NCBI RefSeq assembly: GCF_023016805.1
Contig: NZ_JALKCH010000011.1
Coordinates: forward strand, 62,001-126,000
Direction: 5' to 3'
Origin: Ancylobacter crimeensis
Lineage (GTDB): Bacteria > Pseudomonadota > Alphaproteobacteria > Rhizobiales > Xanthobacteraceae
Length of the DNA: 64,000 bases
Of this stretch, positions 57,901-64,000 are shown piece by piece. A program made the position numbers and the translations under genes. Numbering within the stretch: position 1 is the stretch's first letter; the number at the start of each line of letters is the position of its first letter. Under the pieces are notes generated by a model. The model made no database searches. It saw only the letters and a program-made list of their open reading frames with translations, and was not told the origin of the DNA.

Positions 57901-59836
57901 CCGCCATCAGGGCGGCGACGAGCCGGCTCTTCAGCGCCTCGAGCGCGATCGCCCCCCCGCCGTGACGGGCCAGCACCATGTCGTGCACATAGGTCGGCGG
58001 ACGGTCGCCGGGGGTCACGGTGAAGGTGCGTTCGTCCACCACCACGAAGCCCATCGCCTCGAGCTGGGGCACCCGCTCGGAGAGCGGACGCGGCGCGCCG
58101 AGGCTCAGCACCTTGAGCGCGATGCGGCCGGGATCGCTGGCGGGGCGGAAATCGACCGCCACTGGCCGATCCTCGCCCAGCCGCTCCATCATGCCGAGAT
58201 CGGCCAGCGCATCCTCCGGCGAATAGCCGGCCTGGTAACCCGCCGGGAACGCCGCCTCATAGCGCGCGACCAGCCGCGCCGCCGGATCGGGGGCATGAAC
58301 GAGACCGATCGCCCGGGCCAGCCCATCGTCCCAGGTGCGGATGATGGCGGAGACCTCGGCCTCCAGCGTGCGCTGGTCGATGCCCCCGGCCTCGCCGCGG
58401 CGCCGCTCGACGATGAAATGCACGCGGGTCAGCGGCCCGTCGAGGAAGAGCGGACGAAAAGCGACGATCTCGCCGCCGAAGCTGGTCGCCAGAAGCGCGC
58501 CGATCCGTTCGCGCACGTCGCTGTCATAGCGGTCGCGCGGCACATAGACGAGAACCGAGACCAGCCGGTCGAAGCGCTCCCGCCAGGCCAGCACGCGCAC
58601 GCGGGGGTGCTCGTCGAGGTGCAGGATGGCGATGGCGAAGCGGTAGAGCAGCTCCGGGTCGATCTGGAACAGGTCGTCGCGCGGATAGAGTTCCAGTACC
58701 TTGACAAGCGCCCGGCCGGAATGGCTGTCGGGGGCGAAGCCGGCACGGGCCAGCACGCCCGCCACCTTGCGCCGCAGCAGCGGGATCATCCGCACCGAAT
58801 CGGCATAGGCGGTGACGGTGAACAGTCCGGCGATGACGACGCCGCCGACCACCCGCCCTTCGGCGTCGTAGCGGTGGACCACCACCACGTCCATCGGCAC
58901 CCGGCGATGGACGCGAGCCAGAAGCTGCGCCTTGGTCACCACCAGCGGCTCGGGATCGCTCAGCACCTGCGAGAGTTCGACACTGACCGCGTCAGCATCC
59001 GCCGCGCGGCGGAACAGGCGCGCGGCAGGATCGGCGAGCACGCCGAGCGCCCCGTCCATCCGCCGCACGAAGCGCGGCATGCCGGCGGGCGCGGAAGGAT
59101 CCCGTTCGTAGGAGCGGCAGCCGAGGAAGGTGAAGTTGCCCGCCAGCAACCATTCGAGGAAGCCGACCGCCTCGCGCGCCTCGTCATGAGGCACGCTGGC
59201 CGGCGCAAGCCGCAGCGCCTCGATCGCGCCTTCCACCGCCTGCTTCATCGGGTGCCAGGCATAGACGGCGGCGCGCACCTGCGCGAGCGTCTCGGCGAGC
59301 TCGCCGGCCAGCGCGGCGCGGCGCCCCTCGTCGGCAAGGCGGGGAATATGGATGTGGATCAGGCTTTCCCGCCGCGCCCGCTCATCGGCCACCCCGCCCG
59401 CCAATCCGAGCAGCGCGCCGGAGGCATCGCGTTCCACGGCGAAGATCGGGTGGATGACGAGCAGTGCGGTCTGCCCGTGAGCGGCGAGCGCCGCCATCAC
59501 CGAATCGAGCAGGAAGGGCATGTCGTCGTTGAGGATCTCGACGACCGTGATCTCGCCCAGCCGCTCGCCGCCCTCGATGCGCTCCGGCAGGGTCAGGCGG
59601 ACATCGGCGCCCGCGCCGGTGCGCTGCGCGATATGGGCATGGGCTTGCCGGGCCAACGCCGCGATCTCGTGAGCGGTGTAGAGCCGGATGTCCTCGGCCG
59701 CCGCGGCGGCGAAGAGGCGGGATGCGAATCGCGCCGGAAGATCGGGCTCGCTGGCGCTAAGGATCAGGTCGGCCTGCTCCAGCAGGGATCGCGCGACACC
59801 TTGATCCTCGGTTCCGAGGAAGCCTTCAATGCCCAT
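54995..59836 (-). CDS. gdhZ: NAD-specific glutamate dehydrogenase, large (180-kDa) type
   Basis: 1613 residues, the usual length for this class. Oxidatively deaminates glutamate to 2-oxoglutarate with NAD, mainly for catabolism. The N-terminal half (about 1-720) holds ACT-like regulatory segments; the catalytic domain follows with GGLRWSDRPQDFRTEVLGL and VPVGAKGGFVPKQLP, then a Rossmann domain and a long C-terminal region. The ATG at 59836 has AGGAGG 5 bases upstream; 125 further in-frame codons are rejected. The divergent promoter region contains an FNR/FixK-type palindrome. Confidence 0.95.
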   Translation of the reverse strand: MGIEGFLGTEDQGVARSLLEQADLILSASEPDLPARFASRLFAAAAAEDIRLYTAHEIAALARQAHAHIAQRTGAGADVRLTLPERIEGGERLGEITVVEILNDDMPFLLDSVMAALAAHGQTALLVIHPIFAVERDASGALLGLAGGVADERARRESLIHIHIPRLADEGRRAALAGELAETLAQVRAAVYAWHPMKQAVEGAIEALRLAPASVPHDEAREAVGFLEWLLAGNFTFLGCRSYERDPSAPAGMPRFVRRMDGALGVLADPAARLFRRAADADAVSVELSQVLSDPEPLVVTKAQLLARVHRRVPMDVVVVHRYDAEGRVVGGVVIAGLFTVTAYADSVRMIPLLRRKVAGVLARAGFAPDSHSGRALVKVLELYPRDDLFQIDPELLYRFAIAILHLDEHPRVRVLAWRERFDRLVSVLVYVPRDRYDSDVRERIGALLATSFGGEIVAFRPLFLDGPLTRVHFIVERRRGEAGGIDQRTLEAEVSAIIRTWDDGLARAIGLVHAPDPAARLVARYEAAFPAGYQAGYSPEDALADLGMMERLGEDRPVAVDFRPASDPGRIALKVLSLGAPRPLSERVPQLEAMGFVVVDERTFTVTPGDRPPTYVHDMVLARHGGGAIALEALKSRLVAALMAVLRGAAESDGFNALVLNAGLGWRDIALVRALARYLRQAGVPFSQDYLWATLNAHPAIASQLVALFHARFDLGAGAEREARQVSIRREIETGLTRVDSLDEDRILRRFANLIEAAVRTNFFQVGSDGQPKSAIALKFASHAIDELPLPCPLFEIFVYAPRVEGIHLRFGRVARGGLRWSDRPQDFRTEVLGLVKAQQVKNAVIVPVGAKGGFVPKQLPSGPREAVQAEGIEAYKLFVGSLMDVTDNLEGGAIVHPDNVVRHDEDDPYLVVAADKGTATFSDIANALSVERGFWLGDAFASGGSVGYDHKGMGITARGAWEAVRRHFREMNVDIRVTPFTVAGVGDMSGDVFGNGMLLEDTIRLVAAFDHRDIFIDPNPDPKISLAERHRLFALPRSSWQDYDKALISEGGGVWSRAAKSIPLSPQARAALGIAKTAASPAEVMSAILCAPVDLLWFGGIGTYIRAAGETDAQAGDRANDAIRIAAPELRAKVIGEGANLGVTQRARIEAARRGVRLNTDAIDNSAGVNTSDVEVNIKIALGPAHRDGRLDDEARATLLGSMTDEVARLVLRNNYLQTLALSLAQRRALEDLGFHQRMMQVLEARGLLDRTVEVLPGDAELAERRARGEGLTRPELAVLLAYAKLTAHADLIATAVPDDPYLSRELKAYFPAALTARFPAEVDGHQLRRDIIATRLSNAMINEGGPAFLTRLADETGADAGAIANAFAASRDAFAIEALNREIDALDGKVPGDVQLDLYATVQEVLLDRTVWFLRNADLGRGLGELAAHYAAGVRPVVAVLRGLIRDLIPEETRAQYDAKIAAWTRAGVPDELARRIAMLTAVENATDIVMIADRSGASIPDVAATFFAVGLHFRLDRILPPARGLSVPDYYDRLALERALSAFEVAVRRLTAEVIAGHGPGPAGVAAWAAARQVEVDRVRAAVHDIAGLGLSVSKLSVAASLIGDLVSG

Positions 59837-59915
59837 CACGTCCTCCTGTCGCCCCATGCGGGGATCGACATTCTTGTTGCACCGCGGCCACAGGTGACCG
59901 GCCGATGATGGCTTC

Positions 59916-59929
59916 TTGATTACAATCAA
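59916..59929. promoter_or_regulatory. FNR/FixK-type binding site
   Basis: TTGATTACAATCAA, a perfect match to the FNR/FixK/Anr consensus TTGAT-N4-ATCAA. It lies in the 178-base region between the divergent glutamate dehydrogenase (79 bases from its start) and ompW (85 bases from its start) genes. ompW of E. coli is a known target of FNR, which supports control of ompW by oxygen here. Confidence 0.7.
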
Positions 59930-60014
59930 ACCGGCCCGGCCCCAACCCCTCCACCAATGCACATCGGGTCGTCGGAAGGATGACGGCCATGGGGCAAGGC
60001 AAGGAATTCGGACG

Positions 60015-60716
60015 ATGTCGACCTGGTTCGGGGGAAATGGTGCGTGCGCGGTTCTGGTGCTCGCCGCGGGCGTGGGAATGGGCGCGGCGCTGCCGGCACA
60101 GGCGGCCGACATGACGCTGCCGGCAGTGAAGGCGCCCGTCGTGGCGCCGGTCGAGGCCCTCAGCCCCTGGCAGATTCGCCTGCGCCTGCTCGGCGTCCTG
60201 CCGCAGGACAAGGGCAGCGTGAACGGCGTGCCGGGCTCGGACCTGAAATATTCCGACTCGGTCGTGCCCGAGCTCGATATCTCCTACTATTTCACGGAGA
60301 ATTGGGCGGCCGAGCTGATCCTCGGCGTCACCAAGCATGACATCAACGGCGCGGGCTCGCTGGCCGGCCTCGGCAAGATCGGCTCCACCTGGCTGCTGCC
60401 GCCGACCCTGACCCTGCAGTACCACTTCACCGAATTCGGCGCGTTCAAGCCCTATGTCGGCGCAGGCGTGAACTATACGTGGTTCTTCAACCAGAAGGCC
60501 GATTCCGCCGATGACCTCGACGTGAAGAGCACCTTCGGCTGGGCGCTGCAGGCCGGCTTCGACTACATGATCGACCAGCACTGGGGCTTCAACGTCGATG
60601 TGAAGAAGCTCTTCCTGAAGCCCGATTTCGACGTGACGGTCGCCGGCACGCCGCTGACCGGCAAGGCCGACCTCGATCCCTGGATCGTCGGCGTCGGCGT
60701 CACCTATCGGTTCTGA
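60015..60716 (+). CDS. ompW: Outer membrane protein OmpW
   Basis: 233 residues. Signal peptide (hydrophobic core VLVLAAGVGMGAALPAQA), then the OmpW-type sequence: WQIRLRLLGVLPQDKG, VVPELDISYYFTENWAAELI, FKPYVGAGVNYTWFF and DPWIVGVGVTYRF ending in the terminal Phe used for outer membrane insertion. Forms an 8-stranded beta barrel for small hydrophobic solutes. The chosen ATG gives a proper signal peptide. An FNR-type site lies 85 bases upstream. Confidence 0.93.
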   Translation: MSTWFGGNGACAVLVLAAGVGMGAALPAQAADMTLPAVKAPVVAPVEALSPWQIRLRLLGVLPQDKGSVNGVPGSDLKYSDSVVPELDISYYFTENWAAELILGVTKHDINGAGSLAGLGKIGSTWLLPPTLTLQYHFTEFGAFKPYVGAGVNYTWFFNQKADSADDLDVKSTFGWALQAGFDYMIDQHWGFNVDVKKLFLKPDFDVTVAGTPLTGKADLDPWIVGVGVTYRF

Positions 60717-60827
60717 TCCGGCACCGCGGATGCCGGACCGGGCGGAGGCTGGCGAAAGATCGCGCGGCCGACCCGTCCCAAGGAGCGGCCCCGCGCGGGC
60801 CGCATGTCGCGGGGGCGACACCTGAAG

Positions 60828-60855
60828 AAGGCGGGCGTTAGCCCGCCTTTTCTTT
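60828..60855. terminator. Bidirectional terminator between ompW and purH
   Basis: Stem AAGGCGGGC (60828-60836) with GCCCGCCTT (60841-60849) and loop GTTA, followed on the plus strand by TTTTCTTT. It serves ompW as an intrinsic terminator and, as a hairpin, may protect the purH 3' end. Confidence 0.82.
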
Positions 60856-60862
60856 GCCCCGC

Positions 60863-62452
60863 TCAGTGCCGGAAGTGGCGCACGCCGGTGAACACCATCG
60901 CGACCCCGGCCGCATCGGCGGCGGCGATCACGTCAGCGTCGCGGATCGAGCCGCCCGGCTGGATCACAGCCTTAGCGCCCGCCTCGATGGCGGTCATCAA
61001 CCCGTCGGCGAAGGGGAAGAAGGCATCCGAAGCCACCACGCAGCCCCGGGTGAGCGGCGCGGCGAGCCCGGCCACCTCCGCCGCGTCGATCGCCTTGCGC
61101 GCGGCGATGCGGGCGGAATCGACCCGGCTCATCTGCCCGGCGCCGATGCCGACCGTGGCGAGGTCCTTGGCATAGACGATGGCGTTGGACTTCACATGCT
61201 TGGCGACGCGGAAGGCGAAGGCCATGTCGGCCAGCTCGGCGGCGGTGGGCGCCCGCTTCGTGACGACCTTCAGCTCCATGTCGTCGACCACCGCATTGTC
61301 GCGGCCCTGCACCAAAAGGCCCCCGGCCAGCGACTTCACGGTGAGGCCGCCGGCGCGCGGGTCCGGCAGGCCGCCGGTGACCAGCAGGCGCAGGTTCTTC
61401 TTGGAGCCGACGATGGCGATGGCTTCCTCAGTCGCATCAGGGGCGACGATCACCTCGGTGAAGATCTCGACGATCGCCTTCGCCGCATCGGCGTCGAGGG
61501 TGCGGTTCAGCGCGACGATGCCGCCGAAGGCGGAGGTCGGATCACAGGCCAGCGCCTTGCGATAGGCGTCGACGAGGCTCGCCCCTTCCGCAACGCCGCA
61601 GGGATTGGCGTGCTTCACGATCACCACCGCCGGGGCCCGGGCCGGGTCGAACTCGGCCACCGCCTCGAAGGCGGCGTCGGTGTCGTTGAGATTGTTGTAG
61701 GAGAGCGCCTTGCCCTGGAGCTGGCGGGCGGTGGCGACGCCGGGGCGGGCGGTTCCGCCGGCATAGAAGGCCGCCTTCTGGTGCGGGTTCTCGCCATAGC
61801 GCAGCTCCTCCGCCAGATCGCCGGCAAAGGCTCGGCGCGGCGGCGCGAAGGTCTCGTTGGCGGCCGCGAACCAGGTGGAGATGGCGGCGTCATAGGCGGC
61901 GGTGCGGGCATAGGCGGCCTGCGCCAGCCGGCGGCGGGTGGCGAGCGTGGTGCCGCCGGAGGCCTCGACCTCGGCCAGCACCGGCTCGTAATCGGCGACA
62001 TCGACGATCACCGCGACATCGCCATGGTTCTTCGCCGCGGCGCGGATCATCGCCGGACCGCCGATGTCGATGTTCTCGATGCAGGTGTCGTAATCGGCGC
62101 CGGACGCGACGGTCGCCTCGAAGGGGTAGAGATTGACCACCACGAGGTCGATCGGGGCGATGCCGTGCTCGGCCATGGAGGCCTGATGCGCGGCGTCGGC
62201 GCGTACCGCAAGGATGCCGCCATGCACCTTGGGGTGCAGCGTCTTCACCCGGCCGTCCATCATTTCGGGAAAGCCGGTGAGGTCGGCAACGTCCTTGACC
62301 GGCAGACCGGCATCGGCGAGCGCCTTGCGGGTGCCGCCGGTCGAAACCAGCTCGACCCCGCGCGCGGCGAGGCGGGAGGCGAACGCCACAAGCCCGGTCT
62401 TGTCCGAGACGGAGATGAGGGCGCGGGAAATCGAACGGACATCACGGGTCAT
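60863..62452 (-). CDS. purH: Bifunctional AICAR transformylase / IMP cyclohydrolase
   Basis: 529 residues. Performs the last two steps of purine synthesis. N-terminal IMP cyclohydrolase (about 1-195: [39 protein letters not shown]) and C-terminal AICAR transformylase with the catalytic Lys-His pair in KHANPCG, and later the SDAFFPF and QPGGSIRD segments. Start [12 protein letters not shown] matches the family. Confidence 0.97.
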   Translation of the reverse strand: MTRDVRSISRALISVSDKTGLVAFASRLAARGVELVSTGGTRKALADAGLPVKDVADLTGFPEMMDGRVKTLHPKVHGGILAVRADAAHQASMAEHGIAPIDLVVVNLYPFEATVASGADYDTCIENIDIGGPAMIRAAAKNHGDVAVIVDVADYEPVLAEVEASGGTTLATRRRLAQAAYARTAAYDAAISTWFAAANETFAPPRRAFAGDLAEELRYGENPHQKAAFYAGGTARPGVATARQLQGKALSYNNLNDTDAAFEAVAEFDPARAPAVVIVKHANPCGVAEGASLVDAYRKALACDPTSAFGGIVALNRTLDADAAKAIVEIFTEVIVAPDATEEAIAIVGSKKNLRLLVTGGLPDPRAGGLTVKSLAGGLLVQGRDNAVVDDMELKVVTKRAPTAAELADMAFAFRVAKHVKSNAIVYAKDLATVGIGAGQMSRVDSARIAARKAIDAAEVAGLAAPLTRGCVVASDAFFPFADGLMTAIEAGAKAVIQPGGSIRDADVIAAADAAGVAMVFTGVRHFRH

Positions 62453-62563
62453 GGTGGCACGCTGGCTGAAAGGGCGGGTTTGCGTCGAAGGGTTCGCCCT
62501 ATCACGTCGACGTCCGCGCGTGAACCGCCGGCGTCCGGTACCGGACGCGGGACAGCCCCGCGC

Positions 62564-64000
62564 TCAGCGCCGCGCCGGGCTCTTGTCGCGGGGCGGCGGA
62601 AGGTCCTCCGCACGCATGAAGGTCCACACAAGTCGCGGCAGGTTGCGCACCCGCCCGGTGATGACGAGCTGGTCGGAACGCCGCGCGCCGCCTGTCGCGG
62701 CGAGCACGAGGCTCTCCTCGATGTCGATGCGCAGGTTCGGCGCCGCGAAGATCCAGCGCTCCCCATTGGGCAGCAGCAATTGCACGGTGTGGCCGTCCGG
62801 CAGCCGGCTCGGCGCGACCGCGTGATGCAGGTGGAAACGCACCGCGAAGCTGTCCGGCGCGTCGCCCTCGAAGCTCTCGCCGCGCGCCGGGCGCAGCAGG
62901 TCCTCGCCGTCGATCCGCATGCCGCCGGGGGCGAGGCGCCAGCTTCTCTGGTGCACGATGCCGAAGCGCTTGGCGTAACCGTCATGGCTGGCCCGCACCA
63001 CCTGCGCACCCTCGCGCTCGAAGCGCTCCACCCGCACCTCGGTCGGGCCCTCGACGACCGGCGTGCCGCACAGCCGCATCATCAGCCCGTCCGCGATGAA
63101 CCGGCAGGAGGAGGCATCCTCCACCGTGAGGGTGGAATGGGCGGCGGTGCGCCGGGCCATCGGCCGCCAGGCGTCGCGCCCGTTCGCCGGCATGCCGCAA
63201 TTCACCACCAGCCGGTGCCGGCCGGAGGAAAGCTCGAAGGAGAGGCACCCCGCATGCGCCTCATGGCTCGCCGCCATGGCCGGAGGCGCGCCGGTGTCGG
63301 CGAGGATGACGGTGCCGCCCGCCTCCACCCGCTGGTAGCCCGAATGCGGCGCATTGGCGACTGGTGCGCCGCGCGCATCGTCATAGGCCAGCACGGTGGC
63401 GAGCGAATCCGCCGGCGTCGGCCCCATGCCGTTGAACAGCGCGAAGGCGCCGTCGCCGTGCCGGAAGAAGCGCAGCATCGGCATCATGCGGTCGATGGCG
63501 TTGATGAGCGCGCCGGGCGGAGGAACGTTGCGGGCGTGGAAGGCCTGTCGCAGCGGCAGAAGGTCGAGCAGCAGTTCCACCAGCACGCCGGGATTGCGGC
63601 TGATATGTCCGCCGTCCGGCAGGATCTGCCGCTCCAGTTCCTCCACCAGCCGACGCTGGGCGTAGCGCTGCAGCCGCGCCTGATCGGCCATGCAGAGGCC
63701 GGCGAAGTTCAGCGCCATCACCGCCAGCAGCCGCGGATAGCCGTCGCGGATGCGCGCCTCGGTGCTCTTGAGATGGCGCACCTGCGCGGTGAGGCACTGC
63801 ACCACCCGGCGGAAGAAGGCCTGGTCGGCGTCCTGGAGGAGAAGCTGGGCCTGTGTCAGCCAGCTTATGATGCGCCGTGCTGCGACTTCCGGCGCGCGGG
63901 CCACGGGTTGGCGATGGCCGCGCATCGCGATCCAGTCGCCCACCAGCGCGCGGGCATTGGCGCGGGCGACCGGCGTCTCGGCGGCACGCAGATGGCGCAG
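62564..64000 (-). CDS. Heparinase II/III family protein, C-terminal part (5' end outside the window)
   Basis: 478 residues visible; the frame stays open to the window edge (LRHLRAAETPVARANARALVGDWI), so the start is missing. Central alpha-helical toroid region with GGHISRNPGVLVELLLDLLPLR, then the beta-sandwich heparinase II/III domain (HSTLTVEDASSCRF, GEDLL, FAVRFHLHHAV). In alphaproteobacteria this gene commonly lies between an rRNA methyltransferase gene and purH; its polysaccharide substrate is not established. Stop is 111 bases before the purH start on the same strand. Confidence 0.9.
   Translation of the reverse strand: MRHLRAAETPVARANARALVGDWIAMRGHRQPVARAPEVAARRIISWLTQAQLLLQDADQAFFRRVVQCLTAQVRHLKSTEARIRDGYPRLLAVMALNFAGLCMADQARLQRYAQRRLVEELERQILPDGGHISRNPGVLVELLLDLLPLRQAFHARNVPPPGALINAIDRMMPMLRFFRHGDGAFALFNGMGPTPADSLATVLAYDDARGAPVANAPHSGYQRVEAGGTVILADTGAPPAMAASHEAHAGCLSFELSSGRHRLVVNCGMPANGRDAWRPMARRTAAHSTLTVEDASSCRFIADGLMMRLCGTPVVEGPTEVRVERFEREGAQVVRASHDGYAKRFGIVHQRSWRLAPGGMRIDGEDLLRPARGESFEGDAPDSFAVRFHLHHAVAPSRLPDGHTVQLLLPNGERWIFAAPNLRIDIEESLVLAATGGARRSDQLVITGRVRNLPRLVWTFMRAEDLPPPRDKSPARR

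Noticed and set aside
57962..59908. Long plus-strand frame opposite the NAD-glutamate dehydrogenase gene
   Set aside because: Shadow of the conserved 1613-residue enzyme; no domain of its own.

Overview
The window is about 64 kb of very GC-rich (roughly 68%) bacterial chromosome, densely packed with housekeeping genes and with strongly GC-biased third codon positions. Gene content and order point to an alphaproteobacterium of the order Hyphomicrobiales (Rhizobiales), with Xanthobacteraceae-like bacteria the best guess. Supporting signs are rpsP-rimM-trmD-rplS next to ffh, bolA / J-protein / cobS-cobT, aroK-aroB beside xerD and accA, hemC-hemD-mitofilin-hemY, the ETF-beta lysine methyltransferase and the giant NAD-glutamate dehydrogenase. 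The placement is inferred from synteny, not from an rRNA gene. I see no phage, IS element, CRISPR array, tRNA or rRNA.

Layout. 1-9,000: leucine biosynthesis (leuC, leuD, 5' part of leuB, all minus strand) interrupted by a small accessory block. The block holds a RidA-like protein, a ribbon-helix-helix protein, a glyoxalase-fold protein and a two-gene FAD-dependent sugar/alcohol dehydrogenase: a Tat-exported small subunit and a GMC subunit with a predicted 3Fe-4S motif. 9,000-13,500: ribosome and translation cluster (rplS, trmD, rimM, rpsP, ffh). 13,900-18,500: a membrane diguanylate cyclase, an acetyltransferase, cytochrome c maturation genes ccmC-ccmD-ccmG without ccmAB, and an Ivy-type lysozyme inhibitor. 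18,500-26,800: DUF1178, nitrilase-like amidase, glutaredoxin, ComF, a BioC/NDUFAF5-like methyltransferase, MutT, ArgJ, a glycosyltransferase and a parvulin-type isomerase. 27,300-34,500: secA, an MFS permease, an L,D-transpeptidase and accA. 35,000-40,800: xerD and neighbours, aroK-aroB, a CorC-like CBS protein, BolA and a J-domain protein. 40,800-51,500: cobaltochelatase cobS-cobT, the hemC-hemD-mitofilin-hemY operon and tsaD-gpsA. 51,400-64,000: EVE protein, ETF-beta methyltransferase, acs, NAD-glutamate dehydrogenase, ompW, purH and a partial heparinase II/III-family gene.

How the genes work together. Most of the window serves core metabolism: leucine, arginine, aromatic, tetrapyrrole, fatty-acid and purine synthesis, acetate activation, protein export and envelope maintenance. 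Many minus- and plus-strand neighbours overlap by 1-11 bases, which indicates translational coupling. Features that stand out are a perfect FNR/FixK-type palindrome between the glutamate dehydrogenase and ompW genes, a promoter that would make the J-protein mRNA leaderless, the dehydrogenase lodged between leuD and leuB, the Ivy homologue, and a family of palindromic intergenic repeats.
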